A DNA stretch of 64,000 nt from Hyphomicrobiaceae bacterium (GCA_020638055.1 JACKJH010000004.1:127501-191500); one strand, 5' to 3'. Numbered from the stretch's first letter, positions 1 to 8,822 are shown. Notes: generated by a model not told the origin, from the sequence alone. Made by a program: numbers and translations.

Positions 1-792
1 GACGAGGAATCGGCGTGTTTCTGGATTCGTCGGATCGTAGAAAAATTCCTTCCAGTAGCCAATCATGATTGCGTTTCTGGCGCCGCCAGACGGGGTGCCA
101 ATGCCGGCGATGGAGCAGCCATAGGAAATTGAAAACAGCAGCACCGCAGCGAGCTTGCGAACATCTTTTGGATTGTCAGAGGTGAGGCTAATCAAGGTGA
201 TGGCGACGGGCAGCATCATTGCCGCCACCGTGTGTTCGCCGATGACTGAGGCGAGCAGTCCTGACACAAGCGAAATTCCAGCGCAGATGTAAGCGGTGCG
301 CGTGCCCGTCATACGCACAATGAAATAGGCGATCCGTTTGTCGAGCTTTTGCTTGACCACGGCAACCGCGAGCATCAGCGAACCCAGGATGAAGAGAACG
401 GAATCGCTCATCAGGCTGCGGGCGACGACGTCTGAATCAATTCCAAGAAGTATGACCTGGCCGACGACAATCAATAGCGCCACGGCTGGCAGAGGTATCG
501 GTTCGGTGACGAACAAAACGATAGCGACAAGCGACATCGTCAAGACCGTCAAACCTTCGCTGGACAGGCCCTCAGGTGGAGGGAGCTGGAGGACGATGCT
601 GCCGATAATCATCGCTATCCAGAACCAGCGGCGGTTCCACATGAACCTGCCGACGCCACGGACAGCCGGAATTGCTTGCATATATTTGATGCTTTGAACC
701 GGCGAGCCTAGCCCCATTCGCACCAACGGATTGAGGCGAGCAGGATTTCGCGTTTGCGAACGCGGGTCCTTCGCTGCATTTCGATCCGCCAA
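1..792 (-). CDS. SLC13/DASS-family anion permease, N-terminal part (cut by window edge)
   Basis: This is the first 264 codons of a membrane transporter on the minus strand; the rest lies before position 1. The protein has a short hydrophilic leader, then several hydrophobic segments, and family-like stretches such as TEPIPLPAVALLIVVGQ and the loop GIGTPSGGARN. The latter resembles the substrate/sodium-binding hairpin of DASS (divalent anion:sodium symporter) proteins. I chose TTG at 792 because GGAGG lies five bases upstream; in-frame ATG codons follow about 30 codons later. The family carries dicarboxylates, citrate or sulfate with sodium across the inner membrane, but the substrate cannot be read here. 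No partner gene is visible. Confidence 0.85.
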   Translation of the reverse strand, partial: MADRNAAKDPRSQTRNPARLNPLVRMGLGSPVQSIKYMQAIPAVRGVGRFMWNRRWFWIAMIIGSIVLQLPPPEGLSSEGLTVLTMSLVAIVLFVTEPIPLPAVALLIVVGQVILLGIDSDVVARSLMSDSVLFILGSLMLAVAVVKQKLDKRIAYFIVRMTGTRTAYICAGISLVSGLLASVIGEHTVAAMMLPVAITLISLTSDNPKDVRKLAAVLLFSISYGCSIAGIGTPSGGARNAIMIGYWKEFFYDPTNPETRRFLV

Positions 793-1126
793 CTTTTCCT
801 CCCCAGGGTCTACGCCCTAAAGCGCCCTCTTTTTTTGTCCGAGTGTCGTGTGTTCGCGACCTCGAGGAGAGCTGCTCTTTTGAAAGTTAGATGACAAATT
901 TTCCACCACACAGATGGGTTGTGGGTGTCATAGTGCCGCACGAATACCACACTCTGGCTGGGTTTGAACTGAATAGTGGTGAGTGCGGAGCCTTGCTTGG
1001 GGGCGACGCATTTGGGCTCTGCTATGTCATTGCGGTTAGCGAATTGCCGCCGTTTGCCTTTGTCTTCGTTGATCAGGGCATTGGCCGGTGCTCTAATGTA
1101 CAGATTTCCTGCCTGGACGAAAAACT
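793..1126. other. Intergenic region between divergent transporter and channel genes
   Basis: About 330 bases between two divergently oriented genes, so promoters for both should lie here. I could not identify convincing promoter boxes. A short open frame on the plus strand (891-1130) ends in an ATGA overlap with the channel gene, but its composition is not gene-like and I left it out. Confidence 0.4.
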
Positions 1127-1948
1127 ATGACATTTTTGGATCATCGTGGTCTGCGCACCGCTCTTTCCGCGTTCTTCAAATCCCGCACTTATGAGTTTGG
1201 CATCGTCGCCCTGATCGCTCTCAACGCTGCGTTGCTTGGGGCGGAAACGTTTTCCTCGATGGAGAACGCTATGGGTGGTTTTCTCGATTTGGCCAACGAT
1301 GCGATCGCGGTCATCTTCGTTATCGAGATGATATTGAAGATCCTGGCATTCAGGCACGTTTTTTTTCGCGATCCATGGAATTGGTTTGATCTTACTGTGA
1401 TTGCGATATCCATTGCGCCTGCGAACGAAGCGTTCGCCTCGCTGCGCGCGTTACGTGCGCTGCGGTTGTTGCGTCTGGTCACCGTACTTCCTTCGCTGCG
1501 GCGCGTGGTGGAAGGGTTCTTGAAGGCCTTGCCCAGCCTCGGCTCGATCATGCTGCTTCTGGCGTTGCTGCTGTTTGTGTTCTCCGTGATGGGGACGAAG
1601 CTTTTTGGCACGGAACATCCGGAGGCTTTTGGAACCCTTGGCGCGAGTGCGTTTTCGCTTTTCTCGGTGATGACGCTTGAAGGGTGGCCTGATCTGGCGC
1701 GCGAGATCATGCGCACGCACCCCGTGGCCTGGGTGTTCTTCATTACCTTTATCGTACTGTCGAGCTGGGTTGTTCTTAATCTCGTCATTGGCGTTGTTGT
1801 CGATTCCATGCAGTCTCATGCCCGCGAGCAGGAGGAAGAACTGGAAATCGCGATCCTGCGCAATCAGGCCAAAATGATGGAAGAAATAGAAGCAATTCGC
1901 CGCGAGATTTCAGCCTTGGATGCGACGACTTCGGCGCCCAAACAATAA
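1127..1948 (+). CDS. Single-domain voltage-gated cation channel (NaChBac/CavMr-like)
   Basis: The 273-residue protein has the layout of a prokaryotic 6-TM voltage-gated channel, which works as a homotetramer in the inner membrane. S1-S4 span roughly residues 20-130. The S4 voltage sensor has arginines every third position (R107, R110, R113, R116). S5 is around 138-157, the pore helix and filter at 175-189, and S6 at about 200-226. A charged helix (232-265) rich in E, I and L probably forms the C-terminal coiled-coil bundle. The filter reads TLEGWPD (183-189) rather than the sodium-type TLESWS. Glycine at filter position 4 and aspartate at position 7 recall the calcium-selective channel CavMr (TLEGWVD, from memory). 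Ion selectivity is therefore inferred as possibly calcium. It is a lone gene with a weak ribosome site. Confidence 0.9.
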   Translation: MTFLDHRGLRTALSAFFKSRTYEFGIVALIALNAALLGAETFSSMENAMGGFLDLANDAIAVIFVIEMILKILAFRHVFFRDPWNWFDLTVIAISIAPANEAFASLRALRALRLLRLVTVLPSLRRVVEGFLKALPSLGSIMLLLALLLFVFSVMGTKLFGTEHPEAFGTLGASAFSLFSVMTLEGWPDLAREIMRTHPVAWVFFITFIVLSSWVVLNLVIGVVVDSMQSHAREQEEELEIAILRNQAKMMEEIEAIRREISALDATTSAPKQ

Positions 1949-2061
1949 GGTGATTGGTTATCGCAAGCTCGTATTGATCCAGTATTGGCAGGGCGTGCTG
2001 CTCAGGCGTTGCCTATTCTCGTCATGTTTGTACAATCAAAAATGTGGGCCAGGGGATTGGC

Positions 2062-2204
2062 TAGTGTTCCGACTCTGACGCTTGGTTCCCTGTCGGGCCC
2101 CGACGCGTCAGCCCGGAACCCTAGCATTCTCATTGTTTGTGTTCTGGATTCACTATCGTTTGATGACCTTCGCCCGGGAATCAAACGTTCGATCCAGAAC
2201 ACTA
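2062..2204. repeat. R3 palindromic intergenic element, copy 1
   Basis: This element begins TAGTGTT and ends AACACTA. It holds two inner palindromes: a GACGC...GCGTC hairpin around GGGCCCC, and a TCGTTTGA...TCAAACG hairpin. A second copy lies at 37804-37949 with high identity. Its right end shares its TAG with the next element (R1) at 2204. Confidence 0.85.
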
Positions 2205-2305
2205 GAGCGCATTGCGATCCCATGGAATCGAATTGGCGCTCTAGGTTCTTGTTTGGTCGCATTTTCTTCGACGAACCGGTGTCCACTTCGTCGGAAAATG
2301 CTCTA
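2204..2305. repeat. R1 (RIME-like) palindromic element, copy 1
   Basis: The element starts AGAGCGCATTGCGATCC and ends GAAAATGCTCTA. It has two hairpin modules: the first folds around ATGGAATC and the second around ACCGGTGTCCACTTCGT. About ten full or partial copies occur in this window. The pattern resembles the Rhizobium intergenic mosaic elements (RIME); that name is from memory and not checked. Confidence 0.85.
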
Positions 2306-2374
2306 AGTATTTTATGCGTTGACCGACACATCCGTGGGTTGCGCCAATTTCACAAATCTCAATAGGAGGAACGA

Positions 2375-3391
2375 ATGAAGCGATCTGCCCTCAGATCGGC
2401 CGTGCTGGTCGGTATCGTGTTCGCCTTTGCCAGTGAGGCTGTCGCGACGACGTGGAACGTATCGCTGTGGGGCAAACGGCGCGCCTTCACTGAAAACGTC
2501 GAAAAACTTGCAGAGCTTGTCGAGAAGAAGACCGATGGCAAATTCAAGCTCAACATTTCGTATGGCGGCCTGTCCAAGAATAAGGAAAATCTGGACGGTA
2601 TCTCAATCGGCGCTTTCGAAATGGCGCAGTTCTGTGCGGGCTATCACGCGGACAAGAACCCGTCGATTACAGTGCTGGAGCTTCCATTTCTTGGCGTTGA
2701 CAGCCTGGAGCAGGAGATAGCCGTTTCGAAAGCTGTTTACGAACATCCCGCCACGAAAAAAGATATGGCGCGCTGGAATGCAACGCTGCTGATGCCCTCG
2801 CCGTTGCCGCAATATAATATTGCAGGTGTTGGCGAAGCGCCTGAAAAGCTTGCGGACTTCGCTGGACTGACCGTACGGGCGACTGGCGGTATTGGGAGCG
2901 CGATGCGGGAAATCAATGCCGTTCCCACGTCCATGTCTGCATCAGAAGTCCGCCAGGCGCTCGACAGCGGTGTCATCAAGGCGGCGGCGTTTGCACCGCA
3001 CGCACATATGTCTTTCGGCACTGTGGAGATTGCGAAGTGGTGGACCACCAACCTCAACCCTGGAACCGTCAACTGTCCGGTGGTGGTGAATACTGATGCG
3101 CTCAACGCGCTGCCGGAGGAGTTCAAGACAGCTTTACTTGGCTCCGTGGATGAAGCGCTGAAGCACTACGTCGACTACTACAACAACAAAACGATGGCGC
3201 GCTGGGGTCCGCTGCTTGACGAAAAAGGCATCAAGCGTGTGACGTTCAAAGAGGAAGCTCTGGCGGAGTTCCGCGAAAAGGTTGCGGGCCCGGCAGCAAA
3301 GGCTTGGGTCACTGCGAACACAGCGCGCGGACTGCCCGCCCAGGAGCTTTATGATCTTGTGGAGTCGACAATCAAAAAGACCGCCAAGTAA
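2375..3391 (+). CDS. dctP: TRAP transporter periplasmic substrate-binding protein (DctP family)
   Basis: This 338-residue exported protein has an N-terminal signal peptide (about residues 1-24, cut near AVATT) and the DctP fold. It captures a small carboxylate in the periplasm and hands it to the membrane subunits. The family's carboxylate-binding arginine is probably the R in GLTVRATGG. A strong AGGAGG-type ribosome site lies just before the ATG. The dctQ and dctM genes follow after a 187-base gap that contains a small CTGCCG/CGGCAG hairpin (3413-3444). Such a spacer could let binding protein be made in excess of permease. The downstream Ntn hydrolase suggests the ligand may be an amide or gamma-glutamyl-type acid, which is inference only. 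Confidence 0.92.
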   Translation: MKRSALRSAVLVGIVFAFASEAVATTWNVSLWGKRRAFTENVEKLAELVEKKTDGKFKLNISYGGLSKNKENLDGISIGAFEMAQFCAGYHADKNPSITVLELPFLGVDSLEQEIAVSKAVYEHPATKKDMARWNATLLMPSPLPQYNIAGVGEAPEKLADFAGLTVRATGGIGSAMREINAVPTSMSASEVRQALDSGVIKAAAFAPHAHMSFGTVEIAKWWTTNLNPGTVNCPVVVNTDALNALPEEFKTALLGSVDEALKHYVDYYNNKTMARWGPLLDEKGIKRVTFKEEALAEFREKVAGPAAKAWVTANTARGLPAQELYDLVESTIKKTAK

Positions 3392-3578
3392 TAAACAGCA
3401 TATGTCGTTCTTCTGCCGTATGTGGAGCCCTTAGGGTGCGGCAGGAGCACGTCATGCGCCGGCTCAATTCAGAGCTGGGGGAACAGTTGCGCTAACGTTT
3501 GGTGCGGCACGCAAAAATGATCTTAATCGTGGGGACGCCAAGTCGCTCGCGTGTACTTACGAAATTTGAGAGGCCCTC

Positions 3579-4238
3579 ATGGCAGGCGTGTCTTCGGTGC
3601 TGGAAGATGACTCGCTCTTGAGCAGGCTTGACCGAGGCCTGTTTAAGATTGAGGAATTTCTCGCGCTCGTTGGTGGCCTCGCCGTTTTTTCGTTAATGCT
3701 GTTTGCTGTGGTCAGTGTTGCTGGCCGCAACATGTTCAATGCTCCGCTTCCTGGCTATGTCGATTGGATAGAGCAGATCATGCCGCTGATTGCCTTCGTG
3801 GGCATTTCGTACTGCCAGCGGCTTGGCGGGCACATCCGAATGGATCTGGCGGTCGGCGCCTTGAGCGGGCGTGCATTATGGTCGGTGGAGTTTTTCAATA
3901 CATTGCTGATGCTTGTCGTGATGCTACTGCTGGTGTGGGGCAGTTGGGCGCATTTCGATCGGTCATTCGATTGGAATTCACCGATGTGGAGCCGCGATTC
4001 CAGTGTCGATATCCGGCTGCCGATCTGGCCGGCGAAATTGCTGGCACCGGTTGCTTTCTCGGTGCTGGTCCTGCGGCTCCTACTACAACTATGGGGGTAT
4101 GGCAGGGCCATTGTCACAGGCGATGAACGACCGGTAGCGGTTCCGTTGATCGAGGATGCTGCGACGCAAGCGGCGCGAGAGGCCAAGCAGGTTTCAAGCC
4201 TTGAGAGCGAGGACGGTCGCGTCAGGGGCAGCCTTTGA
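3579..4238 (+). CDS. dctQ: TRAP transporter small permease (DctQ)
   Basis: The 219-residue protein has four predicted membrane helices, with a family-typical stretch NAPLPGYVDWIEQIMPL after the first helix and LGGHIRMDL before the third. DctQ pairs with DctM in the inner membrane. The start has a GAGAGG ribosome site five bases upstream. The stop overlaps the dctM start by one base (TGATG), indicating translational coupling. The C-terminal tail (about residues 180-219) is hydrophilic and longer than usual. Confidence 0.92.
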   Translation: MAGVSSVLEDDSLLSRLDRGLFKIEEFLALVGGLAVFSLMLFAVVSVAGRNMFNAPLPGYVDWIEQIMPLIAFVGISYCQRLGGHIRMDLAVGALSGRALWSVEFFNTLLMLVVMLLLVWGSWAHFDRSFDWNSPMWSRDSSVDIRLPIWPAKLLAPVAFSVLVLRLLLQLWGYGRAIVTGDERPVAVPLIEDAATQAAREAKQVSSLESEDGRVRGSL

Positions 4239-5644
4239 TGGACAGCGTCGACATCGGTCTCATCGTTTCCGGTTTCATGCTTGCCATGGTGGTGCTGGGG
4301 GTGCGTGTCGCGTTTGCGGCAGCGATCGCCGGCTTAACCGGGCTTGTCTGGATCTTCTGGTCGAAACGCGGCTACGATCCGGAGCATTTTTTCTGGGCGC
4401 TGACCGTTGCCACGAAAACTGCCGGGCAGGTGCCACATTCAAAGATCGCAAGCCAAGCCCTGTCGCTGATACCGACGTTCATCCTGATCGGCTACCTTGC
4501 CTATTACGCAGGATTGACGAAGGCGCTGTTTGAAGCATCCAAACGCTGGATCGGCTGGCTGCCAGGCGGGCTGGCGGTCTCCACGGTTTTTGCAACAGCG
4601 GGCTTTGCCGCCGTTTCAGGAGCGTCGGTGGCCACATCAGCGGTATTTGCGCGCGTTGCCATCCCTGAGATGCTGGCGCTTGGTTACGACAAACGTTTTG
4701 CGGCGGGGGTGGTGGCATCGGCCGGCACACTTGCCTCACTGATTCCACCATCAGCTATCCTGGTGATCTACGCCATTATCGTCGAGCAGGACGTTGGCGC
4801 GCTGTTGTTGGCGGGGTTCCTGCCTGGGGCATTCTCGGCGGTGGTTTATGCCGTGCTCGTTGTCTTGATGGCGATGACCTTCAAGAATTTCGGACCGCCA
4901 GTCAGGGGCTTCACGTGGTGGCAACGTTTCCAGGCGCTGCCTGCTGCTTTGCCAATCGTGTTTGTTATCGTCATCATTATTTTCTTTATCTACAACCCGT
5001 TTGGCGGCGATGCGTGGGGGACGCCAACAGAGGGTGGAGCGCTCGGCGCCTTCGTCGTGTTCTTGATGGCGATGGCGCGCGGTATGCGTTGGGCACAGCT
5101 CAAGGACGCGCTTATCGAGACTGCAAAACTGTCGGTGATGATCTTTACCATCATCTGGGGCGTGCTGATTTACGTGCGGTTTTTGGGCTTTGCCGATCTG
5201 CCCGGAGCGTTTGCTGCCTGGATCTCGTCACTTGATCAAAGCCCGATGCTGACGCTGGTCATGATCCTGATGGCCTATGCGGTGCTGGGCATGTTCATGG
5301 ATGCGATTGGCATGTTGCTGTTAACTCTGCCGGTCGTGTTTCCGGCTGTCATGGCGCTCAACGGTGGCGAGAACGTTGCGGCGGCAGATAGCGCGTTCGG
5401 CATGAGTGGGACTGGCTGTGCGATCTGGTTTGGCATCATTGTGGTCAAAATGGCGGAGCTTTGTCTCATTACGCCGCCCATCGGGCTTAATTGCTTCGTC
5501 GTTGCAGGGGTGCGGCCGGAAATTTCCGTGCAGGATGTGTTTCGTGGCGCGTCTCCATTTTTTGTCGCCGATGCGTTGACGATTGCCGGTCTCATCGCGT
5601 TTCCATCAATCGTACTTTATTTGCCTGGACTGTTAGGGATATGA
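4238..5644 (+). CDS. dctM: TRAP transporter large permease (DctM)
   Basis: This 468-residue protein with many membrane segments is the channel subunit of a sodium-driven TRAP transporter. Family-like stretches include VSGASVATSAVFARVAIPEM and IPPSAILVIYAIIVEQDVGAL in the first half. Near the C-terminus it has KMAELCLITPPIGLNCFVV. An upstream TTG at 4235 is in frame, but the ATG at 4238 overlaps the dctQ stop and is the better start. Its end overlaps the next gene by four bases (ATGA), so the hydrolase is part of the operon. Confidence 0.93.
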   Translation: MDSVDIGLIVSGFMLAMVVLGVRVAFAAAIAGLTGLVWIFWSKRGYDPEHFFWALTVATKTAGQVPHSKIASQALSLIPTFILIGYLAYYAGLTKALFEASKRWIGWLPGGLAVSTVFATAGFAAVSGASVATSAVFARVAIPEMLALGYDKRFAAGVVASAGTLASLIPPSAILVIYAIIVEQDVGALLLAGFLPGAFSAVVYAVLVVLMAMTFKNFGPPVRGFTWWQRFQALPAALPIVFVIVIIIFFIYNPFGGDAWGTPTEGGALGAFVVFLMAMARGMRWAQLKDALIETAKLSVMIFTIIWGVLIYVRFLGFADLPGAFAAWISSLDQSPMLTLVMILMAYAVLGMFMDAIGMLLLTLPVVFPAVMALNGGENVAAADSAFGMSGTGCAIWFGIIVVKMAELCLITPPIGLNCFVVAGVRPEISVQDVFRGASPFFVADALTIAGLIAFPSIVLYLPGLLGI

Positions 5645-7095
5645 GCAAGGTGCGTGCAAGTCATATCGGTCGACGTGGTGCGGTGTCGGCAGCGCATCCG
5701 CTGGCAGTTGTGGCCGGCCAGCAGGCGCTTTTCCAGGGCGGCAATGCGGCCGATGCAATGATTGCTGCACAAGCGGCGCTGTGCGTGGTGTTGCCCGCCT
5801 CCTGCGGCCTTGGCGGCGATTTGCTCGCGCTCATCCATCAGCCGGATGGTGATGTGGTGGCGATCAATGGCATTGGTCGATCGCCAGCCAACCCAACCTT
5901 TGATCACGCGGGGGCGGATGGGTCTGCGGTTACCGTGCCTGGCATTGTCGATGCCTGGGCCAGGATCAATGCTCGCTATGGCAGACTTTCGTTGGGCGCG
6001 TGTCTTTCGTTCGCGCACGAGCTTGCGGTGCACGGTGCTCGTATGGGCAAAGCAACTCCTCGTGCCGTGCGCGACCATCGCATGAGGCTGGAGGCGGGGG
6101 GAGGTTCTGACTGGAGTGTGGTGGCCTCGCCCGACCATGCAATACAGCCGCAACTGGCCGCACTTCTGGCCGATATTTCTGAACGGGGCGTGGAGGCGTT
6201 TTATAAAGGCCAGATTGCAGCGGGCATTGAAGCAGCAGTTGCCCGGGCAGGTGGATGCCTTTCAAGCCTTGACCTTGCCTGCCATGTGACAACCGTTGCG
6301 GCACCTGTATCTGTTGGATGGGAAGGCGGGCACGCGTATGTTCAACCGCCGATGACGCAAGGTTTCCTGCTTGGATTGTGTCTTGATAACCTTGAACGCA
6401 GGGGGCTTCAAAAGCGGCAAAACCTCGAACACATATGTGTCGAGCTGACAGAGGCGAGCTTTGCATATCGTGATCGGGCCGAGGATACCTCAGCGTTGAT
6501 GGGGATAGACCTGGACATCAACTTGGAGGTTGCATCGCTGCGCGGTGGGCCCAGAGCCTATCTGCATACTGCGGGCGTTGCCACTGCCGATAACGAGGGC
6601 CATGTCTTGTCTTCGCTCGTCAGCGTTTTCGATGAATTTGGATCGGGTGTGTATGTTCCAGAGGGCGGGTTTGTGCTCAACAACCGGGCCCGCGGGTTTA
6701 CGAGCGCGCCCAATGATGCAGCGCCGGCGAAATTCCCGGTGCATACCTTGGCGCCGTCTTTATTGGTGCGTGATGCGGGCGTATGTGCGCTTGCGACACC
6801 GGGCGCGGACGGGCAAATTCAAACTCTTCTGCAGATTATTGCGCGTATGGCTGGTTCGGCACCTATGGAGCTGGCCCATTCCATTGCCGCACCGCGGTGG
6901 CGCAGCGAGGATGGAAAATTGTTGATTGAGGCGTCGCATCCAGCGCGCGAGGATCTTGCCGGCAGAGGCCATCGGGTTGTGGTGCGCGATGACGGGGACA
7001 TGTGTTTTGGCGGTGTCGTAGCGGCCGGGCTCGAAAGGGGGCTGCCGTTCGCTGCCTCAGATTGGCGCCGTGAGGTCTGGCACGGTGTATTTTAG
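5641..7095 (+). CDS. Gamma-glutamyltransferase-like Ntn hydrolase
   Basis: This 484-residue protein belongs to the gamma-glutamyltranspeptidase superfamily, whose members self-cleave before a threonine that then acts as nucleophile. The N-terminal part shows the family GGNAADAMIAAQAAL and the glycine-rich GLGGD. The probable cleavage and nucleophile site is T310, in the context LHTAGVATAD. Downstream are FGSGVYVPEGGFVLNNR and a C-terminal GADGQIQTLLQII stretch. The residues after the nucleophile (AG instead of TH or VW) differ from the GGT and oxamate amidohydrolase (HpxW) forms I remember. No signal peptide is present, so it is probably cytoplasmic, unlike classical GGT. The ATGA overlap with dctM implies it acts on the imported compound. 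The substrate is unknown. Confidence 0.85.
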   Translation: MSKVRASHIGRRGAVSAAHPLAVVAGQQALFQGGNAADAMIAAQAALCVVLPASCGLGGDLLALIHQPDGDVVAINGIGRSPANPTFDHAGADGSAVTVPGIVDAWARINARYGRLSLGACLSFAHELAVHGARMGKATPRAVRDHRMRLEAGGGSDWSVVASPDHAIQPQLAALLADISERGVEAFYKGQIAAGIEAAVARAGGCLSSLDLACHVTTVAAPVSVGWEGGHAYVQPPMTQGFLLGLCLDNLERRGLQKRQNLEHICVELTEASFAYRDRAEDTSALMGIDLDINLEVASLRGGPRAYLHTAGVATADNEGHVLSSLVSVFDEFGSGVYVPEGGFVLNNRARGFTSAPNDAAPAKFPVHTLAPSLLVRDAGVCALATPGADGQIQTLLQIIARMAGSAPMELAHSIAAPRWRSEDGKLLIEASHPAREDLAGRGHRVVVRDDGDMCFGGVVAAGLERGLPFAASDWRREVWHGVF

Positions 7096-7165
7096 GTGTA
7101 TCTTGAGCGGCCATGGTGCGCTTGGTCGGCGCAGGATCATATTCCTTGGTGCCTTGCGCCACATC

Positions 7166-7267
7166 TAGAGCGAATTTCGATCCGATGGAATCGGATCAGC
7201 GCTCTGGCTTCTTGTGTGGTCGCATTTTCTACGACGAACCGGTGTCCACTTCGTCGGAAAATGCTTT
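7166..7267. repeat. R1 (RIME-like) element, copy 2
   Basis: The left end is TAGAGCGAATTTCGATCC, followed by a near-perfect ATCCGAT/ATCGGAT hairpin. The second module carries ACCGGTGTCCACTTCGT. The right terminus has decayed (GCTTTT rather than GCTCTA). It lies between the hydrolase gene and the convergent NepR-like gene. Confidence 0.85.
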
Positions 7268-7282
7268 TGGTCGGGCGGAGAT

Positions 7283-7471
7283 TTACTTCAAATCCGTATC
7301 TTTGACTTGATGGCTGGAATGGTGGCGGGGGCCCTTCACGACTTTTTCTTCAGTTTCTGCCAACTGTTCCAAACGATCGATCAAAGCCCAGCTCAATGGT
7401 TTTTCATCAGTGGCATAGAAATCGCGCAGGCGTCTTCCTAGCCCCTTCATCGTCAATGTTACGTCTTTCAT
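7283..7471 (-). CDS. Small NepR-like protein (possible anti-sigma factor)
   Basis: The frame encodes 62 residues. The core GLGRRLRDFYATDEKPLSW followed by LIDRLEQLAETEEK resembles the two-helix NepR pattern (LGRxLRxxYxxxxxxPVP, then LLxxLexaE). NepR proteins sequester the EcfG sigma factor of the alphaproteobacterial general stress response and are released by PhyR. I chose the ATG at 7471 because an AAGGG lies about ten bases upstream; longer in-frame starts exist. No EcfG or PhyR gene is nearby, which is unusual. It is co-directional with the small unknown gene and Crp regulator upstream, and close to an HWE kinase. Assignment by pattern only; it could be an unrelated small helical protein. 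Confidence 0.5.
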   Translation of the reverse strand: MKDVTLTMKGLGRRLRDFYATDEKPLSWALIDRLEQLAETEEKVVKGPRHHSSHQVKDTDLK

Positions 7472-7629
7472 GACCCGAATACCCTTCACACGCATATGGT
7501 TTATGAACGCCATAGCGGGCAATTGGTTTCAAGTTTCGAAAAATGGCTCTGGCGAGTGGAACCAGGGGCAAAGGTAGCTGGGCTTTGGTCAGATAGGGTG
7601 GGTGCGGAGCGAAAATGCGCCGTTGCGCG

Positions 7630-7926
7630 TCAACCTGCGCGATCACCTTCGCCAAAGTCGTATGCATCAAACCGTTCCATGAAATACCTGACCTGTTCGT
7701 CAGACATGCCATCGAAGGTAAAGCCGACCATCAACGTGGGTGTCTGGTCTGGCGAACTTGGCTCTCCAGGTTTTTCGCTAACTTCGATTGACACTTTTCC
7801 CATGGAATCTGAAACGTCAATTTGGGTGCCAGCTACCGTGATTTCTCCATCGCCGATGGCTTCGGGTAGCTGCCGCAGAAATGCATCTTTAGAAACGTTT
7901 AGTTCGCGCAACAACGCAGAACTCAT
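7630..7926 (-). CDS. Small protein of unknown function
   Basis: The frame encodes 98 residues and I do not recognise the family. It begins MSSALLRELNVSKDAFLRQL, continues with a beta-rich middle (DGEITVAGTQIDVSDSMGKV), a proline-rich linker and a C-terminal segment GMSDEQVRYFMERFDAYDF. There are no signal peptide or membrane segments. A GGAGG nine bases before the ATG supports translation. It sits between the Crp/Fnr gene and the NepR-like gene on the same strand. Confidence 0.6.
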   Translation of the reverse strand: MSSALLRELNVSKDAFLRQLPEAIGDGEITVAGTQIDVSDSMGKVSIEVSEKPGEPSSPDQTPTLMVGFTFDGMSDEQVRYFMERFDAYDFGEGDRAG

Positions 7927-7966
7927 GCGAATACACCTCCAGAGATTGAACACTGCTTTTGAATTG

Positions 7967-8046
7967 AGAGCCGTTGATCGGCGCTCTAGTTTCTTGTTTG
8001 GGCGCATTTTCTTCGGCGAACCGGTGTCCAGTTCGTCGGATACTCC
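7967..8046. repeat. R1 (RIME-like) element, decayed copy
   Basis: This copy keeps the right half (GCTCTAGTTTCTTGTTTGG, then CGAACCGGTGTCCAGTTCGT) with several changes. The first hairpin has largely been lost and the right terminus is missing. It lies in the gap between the small unknown gene and the Crp/Fnr gene. Confidence 0.7.
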
Positions 8047-8090
8047 AGCTCAGTAAACGACCAAGGTTCCGTTTTGTTTCGTTCAAACAT

Positions 8091-8822
8091 TCATAGGTCG
8101 GCATCTGGATAAATGCCTTTAAGGACGGTATCGAAGTGCCGCTTTATGTTCTCATTGCAATCGCACGCGCGTTGGGCCAAGCCGTCAATGTCGTTGACGA
8201 TCAGAGCGCCTCGCGCGGTTGTTATGACTCCGTCTGCCTTGAACGTCTGTAGTACGCGGCTCGTGTAGCTGCGGCCTACGCCCAGCAGGCTGGCAAGTTG
8301 GCCATGGGTTAGCGGTACCGTTTCGGTGCCCGTGCGATCCATGGCTGCCAAAATCCATTTGGCTGTTCTTTGTTCGATGGAGTGGATGGCGTTGCAGGCG
8401 GTGGCCTGAAACATTTGCGCCATCAGGCAATCTGCGTACCTGGTAAACAAACGGCGAAAAGACGCCGACTGCTCCTTTGCTGCCTGGATGCTGGTGATTG
8501 GAGCTCTCAAAAATGCTCCGCCATATTTGACCGAGATCAGGCAATAGGCTGGCAGAAATCCGCTGCTCACAATTCCGCCGACCGCACCTTCGCGACCAAC
8601 GAGGATGGTTTCAACCTCGCGGCCTTCCATGTTGGTAACCAGAAACGAGATCAGGCTTTCCCCCAAGGGGAAATACACCTGTGCGACGTTATCGCCAGGT
8701 TTATACAGAAGCCCGCCACTTTCATGCATTTCTGAATTGAGAAATGGTTCAATCAACGCAAAATCGTTGTCGCGTAAGGCCCTTAGCAGATTGCTGTTGG
8801 GTCTTTCGGCTGCGTTTTTCAT
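8091..8822 (-). CDS. Crp/Fnr-family transcription regulator
   Basis: This 243-residue protein has an N-terminal cyclic-nucleotide-binding-like beta barrel (about residues 20-140, with YKPGDNVAQVYFPLGE and VGREGAVGG). It also has a C-terminal winged helix (about 165-225) with recognition helix LASLLGVGRSYTSRVLQTF. The FNR iron-sulfur cysteine pattern is absent; two cysteines near the C-terminus (ACDCNE) do not match it. The start chosen, ATG at 8822, gives family length; a longer upstream frame to 9068 is unlikely. It is divergent from heme oxygenase across about 210 bases, so it may control the photoreceptor genes, which is inference. Confidence 0.85.
   Translation of the reverse strand: MKNAAERPNSNLLRALRDNDFALIEPFLNSEMHESGGLLYKPGDNVAQVYFPLGESLISFLVTNMEGREVETILVGREGAVGGIVSSGFLPAYCLISVKYGGAFLRAPITSIQAAKEQSASFRRLFTRYADCLMAQMFQATACNAIHSIEQRTAKWILAAMDRTGTETVPLTHGQLASLLGVGRSYTSRVLQTFKADGVITTARGALIVNDIDGLAQRACDCNENIKRHFDTVLKGIYPDADL

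Noticed and set aside
891..1130. Open frame of 79 codons ending in an ATGA overlap with the channel gene
   Set aside because: No recognisable domain, weak ribosome site and non-coding-like codon use; the overlap may be chance.
1985..2365. Open frames on both strands before dctP
   Set aside because: They are made of R3 and R1 repeat sequence.
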